From Omnitrophica bacterium GWA2_41_15 (GTDB lineage Bacteria; Omnitrophota; Gorgyraeia; Gorgyraeales; Gorgyraeaceae), in contig CAKKRB010000240.1 of assembly GCA_919902485.1 (NCBI GenBank), positions 1-32,057 of the forward strand: a stretch of DNA of 32,057 nucleotides. The letters are read 5' to 3'. This document shows, piece by piece, positions 24,407 to 32,047 of this stretch. Under the pieces are notes generated by a model that was given only the letters and a program-made list of their open reading frames with translations, made no database searches and was not told where the DNA came from. Position numbers and translations under genes: made by a program. The first letter of the stretch is position 1. Each line of letters begins with the position of its first letter.

Positions 24407-24408
24407 CA
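24342..24408. repeat. Long imperfect palindrome encoding the lyase C-terminus and stop
   Basis: CGAAGCAATCT (24363-24373) pairs with 24381-24391, and ATTGCGAG (24344-24351) pairs with 24397-24404. The gene's stop codon (24404-24406) is within the right arm. The element supplies the last 20 or so residues (IARSGATKQSEKEIASLRSQ). A sequence of this type (ATTGCGAGGAGC... GCTCGCAATGAC) is a widespread dispersed repeat in bacteria. Confidence 0.85.
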
Positions 24409-24425
24409 AGGGATGGAAAGGTAAT

Positions 24426-25685
24426 ATGAGAATAGCTATATTCGGGCTTGGTTATGTTGGGACAGTTACAGGAGCCTGTTTTGCCATGCAGGGCCATAAG
24501 GTAGTAGGGGTTGATATAAATAGTGAAAAGGTTAAAGCTATTAATCAGGGAAAGAGCCCTATTATTGAAAGAGAATTGGATGATGTGATTGCTTCTGGCG
24601 TTAAGGCTGGTAATTTTTCAGGAGCCAGCTCTACAAAAGAGGCTATTGCAAAAACAGATATGGCAATGATATGCGTAGGGACTCCATCCATGGAGTCAGG
24701 AGCTATCAATGTAGGGCATCTTAAGTCAGTGGCAGAGGACATAGGCAAGGCCTTGAAGAACATGGGCAGATTTTATACTATTGTAATACGCAGCACAGTT
24801 CTACCAGGAACCACAGAAGATGTTTTAATCCCAGCGATAGAACAGGCTTCAGGCAAGAAACTGGATAAGGGCTTTGCTGTATGCGTGAATCCGGAATTTA
24901 TGAGAGAGGGGAATTCCCTGGAGGATTTCTATAAGCCCGCTAAGACTATTATAGGCGCGGCCAGCGAGAGAGAAGCTGATCTTTTAAAGCGATTGTATAG
25001 TTTTACGCAAGCCCCGATCATTGTTAGCGACATAAAAACAGCGGAATTTTCTAAATACCTGGATAATGTTTTCCACGGCCTAAAGATATCCTTTGCAAAC
25101 GAGATAGGCAATATTGCAAAAAAATCAGGATTGGATCCTGTAAAAGCCATGGAGATTTTCTGCAAAGACACAGTTTCAAACATATCTCCAAGATACCTGA
25201 AGCCTGGATTTGCGTTTGGCGGTTCCTGCCTGCCAAAAGATATTAAGGCGCTGCTTTATAAAGCAAAGACGCAGGATCTGGATATACCTCTCATCAATTC
25301 CATATTGAGAAGCAATGACATGCAGGTAGATATTGTTGCCAGAGACATACTCAGAACAGGAAAGAAGAAAATAGGCATGCTGGGCCTGAGCTTCAAGCCA
25401 GGCACGGATGATCTCAGGGAGAGCCAGCTTGTAAGGCTCGCTGAGATTTTAATAGGCAAAGGTTTAAAATTAAAAATATACGATAAGAATATAGCTATGG
25501 CAAAACTGGTAGGCGCAAATAGGAAATATATAAATAAAGAGATCCCTCATATCTCATCGCTTTTATGTAAGCGCATAAATGAGGCAATAAGAGATTCAGA
25601 GCTGATTATATTAGGCCATGATACAAAAGAATTCAAAGAAGCAGTGAAAAAGCTCAAAAAACCCCAAATTTTAATGAAGTTATGA
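24426..25685 (+). CDS. GDP-mannose 6-dehydrogenase-like (AlgD/UDP-glucose dehydrogenase family)
   Basis: This NAD-dependent dehydrogenase oxidises the C6 of a nucleotide sugar to a uronic acid. The Rossmann motif is GLGYVGTVTGACFA (from residue 7), followed by VGTPS, RSTVLPGTT, NPEFMREGNS and the catalytic FGGSCLPKD with Cys268, the position of the catalytic Cys in P. aeruginosa AlgD. Sequence segments such as FANEIGNIAKKSG and MEIFCKDT fit the GDP-mannose branch better than UDP-glucose enzymes, so GDP-mannuronate is the favoured product. I chose the ATG at 24426 (420 aa, with a GGAAAGG ribosome site); an in-frame start at 24339 would read through the repeat at the end of the previous gene. 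Together with the adjacent lyase it suggests a uronate-containing polymer. Confidence 0.88.
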   Translation: MRIAIFGLGYVGTVTGACFAMQGHKVVGVDINSEKVKAINQGKSPIIERELDDVIASGVKAGNFSGASSTKEAIAKTDMAMICVGTPSMESGAINVGHLKSVAEDIGKALKNMGRFYTIVIRSTVLPGTTEDVLIPAIEQASGKKLDKGFAVCVNPEFMREGNSLEDFYKPAKTIIGAASEREADLLKRLYSFTQAPIIVSDIKTAEFSKYLDNVFHGLKISFANEIGNIAKKSGLDPVKAMEIFCKDTVSNISPRYLKPGFAFGGSCLPKDIKALLYKAKTQDLDIPLINSILRSNDMQVDIVARDILRTGKKKIGMLGLSFKPGTDDLRESQLVRLAEILIGKGLKLKIYDKNIAMAKLVGANRKYINKEIPHISSLLCKRINEAIRDSELIILGHDTKEFKEAVKKLKKPQILMKL

Positions 25686-26890
25686 AGAAAAAAAATAAAG
25701 TTTTAATATTAGTAGAGAATTTATCAGTGCCGTTTGACAGGCGCGTATGGTTAGAGGCCAGGGCCTTTAAAGAGAAAGGTTTCGGGGTAAGTGTTATTTG
25801 CCCGCGCTTCAAAGCTGAAAGGGCTTTTGAAATACTGGAAGGCGTAAATATATACAGGTATAGCGCCCCGCTTTCTACCAGAGGCTTATTAAGCTATATA
25901 ATGGAATTTTCATATTGTTTCATAATGACTTTTTTATTAAGCATGCGGGCGCTTTTAACGCATGGTTTTGATTATGTGCATGCGTGCAATCCGCCAGACA
26001 CATTTTTTATTATAGGTATGTTTTACAGGGTTTTCGGAAAAAGATTCGTATTCGACCAGCATGACCTATGTCCAGAGGTATATCTTGCAAAATACGGAGA
26101 GCATAAAAAAGATTTTTTTTACACAGCGCTTTTATTACTGGAATACCTGACCTATAAAACAGCATACAGGGTTATCGTAACGAATAAATCATATGAAGCA
26201 ATTGCGATATCCAGAGGCAGGCTGGATCCAGGGAAGGTTTTCGTTGTAAGAACCGGCCCTGATCTAAACAGGTTAAGGCAGGCAGTTTCTGTTCCTGAGC
26301 TAAAAGCAGGAAAAAGATTTCTTGTCTCATATCTGGGAGTCATGGCTTTGCAGGACGGCGTAGATTATTTTATACGAGCCATAGACATTATTGTGAATAA
26401 GCATAAGCGCAGCGATATCTTATTCAGTTTAATAGGAAGCGGAGATACTATAGAGGATTTGAAAAAGATGAAAGATGACCTGGGTCTTGGCAGATCAGTG
26501 GTATTTACAGACAGGGTTTCGGACGATAAACTTGTAAATTATCTTTCAGGTTCGGATGTCTGCATAGCGCCTGATCCTAAAAATGCCCTGAATGATAAAT
26601 CAACCATGAACAAGATCCTGGAATATATGGCAATGGCAAAACCCATAGTTTCTTTTGACTTAAAAGAGGCCAGGTATTCTGCGGGAGATGCGGCGTTGTA
26701 CGCAGAACCTAATAACGTACAGGATTTTGCAGATAAAATACTGGAGCTCCTGGCTGATCCGGAAAAGAGAAGAATAATGGGCGGCATCGGTTACGAAAGG
26801 TTAAAAGGCGAATTATCCTGGGAATATAACAAAAAGAGGCTGATAGATGTTTATACAGTTAAAGAATGTCATACTTTCAATGTTAGGTAA
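25682..26890 (+). CDS. GT4-type glycosyltransferase (WbuB-like layout)
   Basis: This is a GT-B glycosyltransferase of 402 aa. The start reads VLILVENLSVPFDRRVWLEA, the pattern of GT4 enzymes of the WbuB kind. A DQHDLCPEVY segment follows, then a donor domain with SYLGVMALQDGVDYFIRA and NDKSTMNKILEYMAMAKPIV, the family's donor-site signature. It should act on the cytoplasmic repeat unit. Its start overlaps the dehydrogenase stop (ATGA). The TAA stop is 14 nt before the left end of the 382-bp element, which interrupts the run of overlapping genes. Confidence 0.92.
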   Translation: MKKKNKVLILVENLSVPFDRRVWLEARAFKEKGFGVSVICPRFKAERAFEILEGVNIYRYSAPLSTRGLLSYIMEFSYCFIMTFLLSMRALLTHGFDYVHACNPPDTFFIIGMFYRVFGKRFVFDQHDLCPEVYLAKYGEHKKDFFYTALLLLEYLTYKTAYRVIVTNKSYEAIAISRGRLDPGKVFVVRTGPDLNRLRQAVSVPELKAGKRFLVSYLGVMALQDGVDYFIRAIDIIVNKHKRSDILFSLIGSGDTIEDLKKMKDDLGLGRSVVFTDRVSDDKLVNYLSGSDVCIAPDPKNALNDKSTMNKILEYMAMAKPIVSFDLKEARYSAGDAALYAEPNNVQDFADKILELLADPEKRRIMGGIGYERLKGELSWEYNKKRLIDVYTVKECHTFNVR

Positions 26891-26904
26891 CACTAATTAT
26901 TCTC

Positions 26905-27286
26905 GCCAGCCCTGGCAGGTTTTGAGAAAGGCCTCGCCGATTCAAGCGGGCACGGTGCCCTGCCTCCAGCCTGGGGCCGTTCGGCACAGAGATGCTTTCG
27001 GCGTGCGCTACGGTTTACAGCTAGTTTTTTATACTGAAGGTAGTCTTGACAGTATAAAAAACTTCGCCGTAATCCCTTGCGCACTTATATTCAAAAGAAT
27101 CAATTATGCCGAAACCTCTCAAATGTGCCTCAGACCCCAGCCTGCACAGGGCGAGCGACCCTTCGACAAGTGGTTCGACAGGGCTCACCACCTTGAACCA
27201 TCCTGAGCGAAGTCGAAGGGGCTCAGGGTTCTTAGAGTCCCGAGCGAAGCCGAGGGACGTCTTTTCGAAAACCTGCCAGGGCTGGC
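26905..27286. mobile_element. 382-bp transposase-less element with 19-bp perfect terminal inverted repeats (copy 2)
   Basis: The left terminus GCCAGCCCTGGCAGGTTTT (26905-26923) is repeated exactly, inverted, at 27268-27286. Each terminus is itself a mini-hairpin (GCCAG/CTGGC). Inside are a further GGGCAC/GTGCCC hairpin, the variable hairpin at 27024-27062, and paired stretches CCCTTCGAC/GTCGAAGG and CCCGAGCGAAGCCGAGGGAC. The base composition is much richer in GC than the neighbouring genes. I find no clear target duplication. The element ends 2 nt before the ATG of the GH5-like gene. Apart from 14 nt of flank it fills the gap 26891-27288. It resembles a MITE or a large REP-like element; no transposase is encoded. 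Confidence 0.85.
27024..27062. repeat. 13-bp hairpin nested in element copy 2
   Basis: Arms GTTTTTTATACTG (27024-27036) and the exact reverse complement (27050-27062) enclose a 13-nt loop. It occupies the same place as the hairpin at 56-108 of copy 1, with an unrelated, AT-rich arm sequence. Confidence 0.85.
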
Positions 27287-27288
27287 TA

Positions 27289-29352
27289 ATGCGATATGTG
27301 TTCGTCTTTATGCTTTTATGTTCATTTGCACTTTTACCTGTCAGCCTATTTGCTGAAAAAGAGGAAAAGGGATGGTCCCCTTTTTATATCCCATGGAACT
27401 ATTGCCCAGGTTCTAAAGTGGATATGAGTTTTATGCTTGATGCGCCTGCTGGAAAGCACGGCTTTGTAACTGTAAAAGACGGCCATTTTTATTTTAAAGA
27501 CGGCAAGAGGGTAAAGTTCTGGGGTTTAAACCTGCATTCGAATACCGCGTGTTTTCCTAGCCGCAGCCAGGCCCAGGATGTTGCGAAGAGACTGGCGCAG
27601 CTTGGCTGCAATATTGTCAGAATGCATCTTTTGGATAATGAAGACCCGGGCGGAATTATTGACGCGTATTATAAGGACTCGCAGCATCTTTCAACTAATC
27701 AGATGGATAAATTAGATTATTTTATAGCTGAATTAAAAAAGAACGGCATATATGTATGTTTTGATGTGCTCGGGCTTGGCGCAAGAAAATTCAAATCAGG
27801 CGATAATTTACCCCAGGCTGATGTCCTCAGGCGCGGCGCAGACGGCATCTCATTTTTTGATGAACGGATAAAAGAACTAAGCAAGAAATTTGCGCTGGAT
27901 TTTTTATCCCATGTTAATCCCTATACCGGTAACTCTTATCTGAATGAACCATGCGTTGCTTTTGTAGAAATGACCAATGAAAACACGCTGTTTCTGGGAA
28001 AATCCCACAAAGACTTTCCTTCTTATTATGAAGAGGAAATTCAGGGGATATGGAAGAAATGGCATAGTGATAAAAATATAAAAAGCAGTTATAGGGATTG
28101 GTATGAGGACAGGCAGTTCTTATACGAATTACAGGATGGCTATCAAAGAGATATGCATAAGTATCTTCGCTCGATAGGCGTAAAGGTTCCAATAGGGGCT
28201 TCTAATCTGCCTTATGATAACCTTGGCCTTCTTGCTGACAGCCATATGGATTTCACAGATATTCATGTCTATTGGGATCTTTCCGACGAGCTTGTAAAGA
28301 TACATAACAGGCCGCTTATAAAACAGGATCATGCTAACCCTCGTACCATGGTGAATACCATGTCTATTGCAAAGGTAAAGAACAAGCCTCTTATTATTAC
28401 AGAATGGGGGAGTGTGTGGCCGAATGACTGGAGGGCTGTAGATGTTATTAAAATAGCATCATACGCGGCCTTAAACAACTGGGATGGGTTGTTTATGTAT
28501 TCTTATAACGGCGGCTGGGGAATGTCGTGGGATGGCCTTGAAAACAGGCTTTATTATGGGACAGTGGTGTTCAATGATCCCGCAAAAATGGGGTTATTTC
28601 CTGCAGCAGGGCTTATATTTTTAAGAGGGGATATCAAAGAAGCTAAAAATACTTATAAAATTTCTTATGATATAGGAAAACTTTTTAAAACATACGATAT
28701 GTATGAAGACAGGACCAGGCTGGCAGGCATTCCTTATGTATCAAAACTGGAGAAGGATTTTAATGAGGCAGGGAATTCAATGTCCAAAGATCAGGCTTAT
28801 CCTTATATAAAGGAGTTACGGCCGCAGGGCATTGTTAAGTCTGATACAGGCGAAATTTTAAGGGATTTTAAAAAAGGGATTTTTATGCTGAACGCGAGAA
28901 ATGCATTTTCTTTCTCTGGTTTTATAGGTGGCCAGGATACAATTCCTGCATCAGATAATGTTAGTTTTTTCACAGAAAAAGACTTTGCGGCCTTTACCAT
29001 AGTTTCCTTAGATGGCAAAAATATTATAGATTCAAAAGATCTTTTGCTTACAGTTGCAGGACGGGTAAGGAATAGAGATCAGAGTTTTGCGCCGCATATA
29101 ACAAAAAAAATAAATGATCTGAATAAAGATGTGTATATTTTAAATAAAGGGTCTGAACCCATAACAGTGGAACCCATAGAAGGCGTGGTTACGATAAAGA
29201 AGTCTGATGACAGAGAACGCATAAGGGTTTTTTGTCTAAATGAAAATGGCCTTATAAAATCAGAGATTCAGGCGGACAGCCGTAAAGATTATTATTCTTT
29301 CAGGGTATCAGGGGCCAATAGGACCATATATTATAAAATAGTAAAGGAGTGA
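27289..29352 (+). CDS. Secreted glycoside hydrolase, GH5/cellulase-like (clan GH-A)
   Basis: This is a predicted exported glycosidase. A signal peptide (MRYVFVFMLLCSFALLPVSLFA) gives a mature start at EKEEKGW. A TIM-barrel region follows: GVNxx-like GLNLHSN, NIVRMHLLDNE, then the acid/base Glu231 in EMTNENTLF and the nucleophile Glu372 in PLIITEWGSVWP. The beta-rich C-terminal part (about 480-687) may bind sugar or package the barrel. At 687 aa it is larger than a bare GH5 domain. I chose the ATG at 27289, directly at the signal peptide. An open frame upstream to 27106 runs through the dispersed element and would add 61 repeat-encoded residues in front of the signal. The natural ribosome site appears to have been replaced by the end of the element. 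Its probable role is trimming the exported polymer; the substrate is unknown. Confidence 0.85.
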   Translation: MRYVFVFMLLCSFALLPVSLFAEKEEKGWSPFYIPWNYCPGSKVDMSFMLDAPAGKHGFVTVKDGHFYFKDGKRVKFWGLNLHSNTACFPSRSQAQDVAKRLAQLGCNIVRMHLLDNEDPGGIIDAYYKDSQHLSTNQMDKLDYFIAELKKNGIYVCFDVLGLGARKFKSGDNLPQADVLRRGADGISFFDERIKELSKKFALDFLSHVNPYTGNSYLNEPCVAFVEMTNENTLFLGKSHKDFPSYYEEEIQGIWKKWHSDKNIKSSYRDWYEDRQFLYELQDGYQRDMHKYLRSIGVKVPIGASNLPYDNLGLLADSHMDFTDIHVYWDLSDELVKIHNRPLIKQDHANPRTMVNTMSIAKVKNKPLIITEWGSVWPNDWRAVDVIKIASYAALNNWDGLFMYSYNGGWGMSWDGLENRLYYGTVVFNDPAKMGLFPAAGLIFLRGDIKEAKNTYKISYDIGKLFKTYDMYEDRTRLAGIPYVSKLEKDFNEAGNSMSKDQAYPYIKELRPQGIVKSDTGEILRDFKKGIFMLNARNAFSFSGFIGGQDTIPASDNVSFFTEKDFAAFTIVSLDGKNIIDSKDLLLTVAGRVRNRDQSFAPHITKKINDLNKDVYILNKGSEPITVEPIEGVVTIKKSDDRERIRVFCLNENGLIKSEIQADSRKDYYSFRVSGANRTIYYKIVKE

Positions 29353-29356
29353 TAAT

Positions 29357-30808
29357 ATGATAAAAGAAAAAGAGCAGCTTTTTAGAAAATTATTGATGGC
29401 AATAGACATTTTTGTGGTAGCTATCTCTTTTCTGCTTTCCTATATCTTAAGACAGCATATCCATTTATTCTACAAGATTGACATCTTTCCGGGGAAGCAA
29501 TTAATAGGGGATATGTATGTCTCTGTGAGATATTTCAATATCCTGCCTGTTGTGCTTTTCAGCTGGTGGGCTAGCCTTATGTCATCCGGGTTATATGAAT
29601 CCTTCCGTAGAAAAAGCTTTTTCGAGATAATATGGGGAATAATAAAGAGCGCTTTTTTTGTAATAATAATTCTTTCTACCATAGAGTTTATATTTAAACT
29701 GGAGTTTCTAAGCAGAAGTTTCATATTGTTATTTTTCTTGATAACCTGTGTTTTGCTGATCATAGAACGTTTTTCAATAGTGTCTTTTTTACGGCACCTG
29801 AGAAGACAGGGTTATAACTTCAGAAGCATCTTACTGGTTGGCACAGGCCGAAGGGCAGAGAATTTTATCAAACTTGTGCATAAACACAGCGAATGGGGCC
29901 TGAAGATAATCGGGCTTATAGACGCTGATAAAGATATGGCAGGCAGGACAATCTGCGGGGAAACCGTGATAGGAGTCCTGGACGATATACCCGATATATT
30001 GAATCAAAAGGCTGTGGATGAGGTTATATTTATAGTCCCAAGGTCGTGGCTCTCTATTATTGAAAAAAGCCTTCTAGCGTGTGAATTGCGAGGGGTAAGG
30101 ACAAACATAGCCGCTGACTTTTTCAATCTAAATATAGCGCGGTCTGTATCAAGCGACATTGAGGGAATGCCTCTGCTCAGCTTCCAGACAACAATAGGGG
30201 AAGAATGGCAATTGTTATTAAAGAGGATATTTGATATAATAGCATCATTGCTGGGCATTGTCATATCCGCGCCTGTTTTTATAGTGCTGATCGCGCTTAT
30301 CAAGTTTTTGTCGCCTGGCGGCCCTGCCATATTTAAGCAGGTAAGAAGCGGTCTTAACGGCAGGAAGTTTGTGATGTATAAATTCAGGACAATGGTTAAC
30401 GGCGCAGAAAAAGACAAAGACAGGTTGAATGCCTTCAATGAAATGGACGGCCCTGTATTTAAGATGAAGAAGGATCCCCGGGTTACAAAATTCGGAATTT
30501 TCTTAAGAAGTTCCAGTCTGGATGAGCTGCCGCAGTTATTTAATATCCTGAAAGGCGATATGTCTATTGTAGGGCCGAGGCCTCCTATTCCAGTGGAAGT
30601 TGAGAAATATGAAATATGGCAAAGGCGCAGGCTTAGCATGAAACCAGGCCTAACATGCCTGTGGCAGGCCAACGGCAGAAACAATGTGGATTTTGAAAAA
30701 TGGATGAGACTGGATCTGGAATACATAGATAACTGGTCGATAGGCTTAGATTTCAAAGTCATATTAAAAACAATACCGGCTGTCCTGTTTTCAATAGGGG
30801 CCAGGTAA
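29357..30808 (+). CDS. Polyprenyl-phosphate sugar-1-phosphate transferase (priming glycosyltransferase)
   Basis: This inner-membrane enzyme should start the repeat unit by moving a sugar phosphate from a nucleotide sugar to undecaprenyl phosphate. Four N-terminal membrane helices (within residues 10-125) are followed by a nucleotide-binding-like domain (LLVGTGRRAENF, near 155). Then come the fifth helix (IFDIIASLLGIVISAPVF, near 290) and the catalytic bacterial sugar transferase domain with FKQVRSGLNGRKF, YKFRTMV, LDELPQLFNILKGDM and SIVGPRPP (from Gly406). It ends with the usual PGLTCLWQ and DLEYIDNWS motifs. At 483 aa it has the normal length of WcaJ/EpsB-type proteins. AAAGGAG precedes the ATG and the gap from the hydrolase is 4 nt. 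Confidence 0.94.
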   Translation: MIKEKEQLFRKLLMAIDIFVVAISFLLSYILRQHIHLFYKIDIFPGKQLIGDMYVSVRYFNILPVVLFSWWASLMSSGLYESFRRKSFFEIIWGIIKSAFFVIIILSTIEFIFKLEFLSRSFILLFFLITCVLLIIERFSIVSFLRHLRRQGYNFRSILLVGTGRRAENFIKLVHKHSEWGLKIIGLIDADKDMAGRTICGETVIGVLDDIPDILNQKAVDEVIFIVPRSWLSIIEKSLLACELRGVRTNIAADFFNLNIARSVSSDIEGMPLLSFQTTIGEEWQLLLKRIFDIIASLLGIVISAPVFIVLIALIKFLSPGGPAIFKQVRSGLNGRKFVMYKFRTMVNGAEKDKDRLNAFNEMDGPVFKMKKDPRVTKFGIFLRSSSLDELPQLFNILKGDMSIVGPRPPIPVEVEKYEIWQRRRLSMKPGLTCLWQANGRNNVDFEKWMRLDLEYIDNWSIGLDFKVILKTIPAVLFSIGAR

Positions 30809-30826
30809 AAATAAAGGCAATGGCTG

Positions 30827-30857
30827 TGCAGGGGAGGGTTTTAAACCCTCCCCTGCA
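30827..30857. repeat. 31-nt perfect palindrome between the sugar transferase and the lipoprotein gene
   Basis: Two 15-nt arms, TGCAGGGGAGGGTTT and its reverse complement, flank a T. The layout matches the folC palindrome at 690-718 (AGGG, GG, TTTTAAA centre) with compensating arm changes. It lies in a 77-nt gap and could fold in RNA, but no T-run follows, so I do not call it a terminator. Confidence 0.85.
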
Positions 30858-30885
30858 ATGCGCCAAAATTAGCCATGGAGGATTT

Positions 30886-31440
30886 ATGAAGAAAATATTT
30901 TTGTGTATTTTGTTATTTTCTTTTCTTGCAGGATGTTCAGCTGGTAGCAGTCAGGACAAGAAGGTTGTTGCGCAGATAAATAAGTATAAGATGACGATAG
31001 AAGACCTGAAGTATGAGTTTAAAAATGCGCCTTATGATGAAATAATGTTTCTTAAAACAGAAAACGGGAAGAAAAAATATCTTGAGGGTATTATAGAAAA
31101 AGAAGTGCTTTTGCAGGAAGCCCAGCGTCATGGCATAGACAGGGAAAAGGATTTCATGAAAAGCATTGAAAACTACTGGGAGCAGGCGCTTTTAAGGATA
31201 CTGCTTGAAAGAAAGAGCAGGGAAATATCAAATCTTATAACTGTGTATGATAATGAAATAGAAGAGTATTACAAGGATTCAGGGGAAGACCTGCCTCTTT
31301 CAAAGGTGAAAAACGAAATAAGAGACATTATAAAACAAAAAAAACAAACAGAGGCAATGGATAATTGGATTGAAGAATTAAGAAAGAGGTCTTATATAAA
31401 AGTGGATGAAAGCATATTAAAAGAAGTGGAGGGATTATGA
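30886..31440 (+). CDS. EpsD/SurA-N-like lipoprotein without a PPIase domain
   Basis: This 184-aa protein has a clear lipoprotein signal: MKKIFLCILLFSFLAGC, with Cys17 as the lipidation site. The rest resembles the N-terminal helical part of SurA/PpiC-type foldases (VVAQINKYKMTIEDLKYEF, then a long helix pair with IIEKEVLLQEAQRHGID). No parvulin catalytic domain is visible. EpsD-family proteins of this kind occur in exopolysaccharide loci. The ATG at 30886 is preceded by GGAGG (30877-30881); an earlier in-frame start at 30820 would read through the palindrome and lose the signal at the N-terminus. It overlaps the next gene by 4 nt. The role is inferred: helping fold or insert an envelope protein of the locus. 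Confidence 0.8.
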   Translation: MKKIFLCILLFSFLAGCSAGSSQDKKVVAQINKYKMTIEDLKYEFKNAPYDEIMFLKTENGKKKYLEGIIEKEVLLQEAQRHGIDREKDFMKSIENYWEQALLRILLERKSREISNLITVYDNEIEEYYKDSGEDLPLSKVKNEIRDIIKQKKQTEAMDNWIEELRKRSYIKVDESILKEVEGL

Positions 31441-32033
31441 AGCACAAAAGAAGGCGTTATTTTATAAACAAGGCTTTTCAGGCAGAATTTATATTAAAAT
31501 TTTGCGGACTCGTAATACTGGGCTCAGCCCTATTTGGGATATTATTGTATCTGTTCTCCAAAAATGCGCTGACAACTTCCTTTGAAAATTCCAGGCTTGT
31601 GATTAAAAGCACAGCTGACTATATTTTCCCAGGGCTTATATCCGGCGGCCTGCTAGTGGCTGTAATCACAGCGCTTTCAGCCACCATAGTAGTTGTCCTG
31701 ATGACGCACAGGATAGCCGGACCCATGTACAGATTTGAGAAGTACATAAGGGAAGTTGGCTCAGGAAAGCTTTATTCAGATTTAAAGATACGGAAGAAGG
31801 ATCAGTTTCAGAACATGGTTGAGGCATTGAACAAAATGACAGACGACCTTAAATTAGGCCTCGTGGAGGTTAATGATGTATCCGGGAAGCTGGATAAGTT
31901 AATAGGAGAGCTTTCTGACAGTTCAAGCAGGGAGATCCTTTTAAGGGAAGACATAAAAAGAATAGTCAGCGAGCTGAAAAAAGACAAGCAGAACCTGACA
32001 AGGGCCCTGGAGTATTTTAAAATTAAATATTGA
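31437..32033 (+). CDS. Small two-helix membrane protein with HAMP domain
   Basis: This 198-aa protein has two membrane helices (about 20-42 and 65-90) with a short outside loop. A HAMP linker follows in THRIAGPMYRFEKYI and VGSGKLYSDLKIRKKDQF, with a coiled-coil-like C-terminus to residue 198. It has no kinase, cyclase or chemotaxis-signalling output domain; it looks like the membrane-HAMP portion of a transducer on its own. The start overlaps the preceding stop (ATGA) and a GGAGG-like site is present. It could be a sensor subunit or a structural helper of the export apparatus; I cannot decide. The stop at 32031-32033 is intact. Confidence 0.8.
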   Translation: MKHKRRRYFINKAFQAEFILKFCGLVILGSALFGILLYLFSKNALTTSFENSRLVIKSTADYIFPGLISGGLLVAVITALSATIVVVLMTHRIAGPMYRFEKYIREVGSGKLYSDLKIRKKDQFQNMVEALNKMTDDLKLGLVEVNDVSGKLDKLIGELSDSSSREILLREDIKRIVSELKKDKQNLTRALEYFKIKY

Positions 32034-32047
32034 TACTCATTTGTTTA

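Noticed and set aside
24339..24425. Earlier start for the AlgD-like gene
   Set aside because: The added residues come from the palindrome at the end of the lyase gene. The Rossmann fold begins at the ATG at 24426.
27046..27075. Promoter carried by the element (TTGACA at 27046)
   Set aside because: No acceptable -10 box lies 16-18 nt downstream, and the -35-like box is part of a hairpin.
26847..27206. Open frame across the end of the GT4 gene and the element
   Set aside because: It overlaps a secure gene in another frame and continues into repeat sequence.
27106..27288. Upstream in-frame start for the GH5-like gene
   Set aside because: The extra 61 residues are encoded by the dispersed element and are repeated at 152-301. 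The signal peptide starts at 27289.
30820..30885. Earlier start for the lipoprotein gene
   Set aside because: It reads through a palindrome and would bury the lipoprotein signal; GGAGG precedes ATG 30886.
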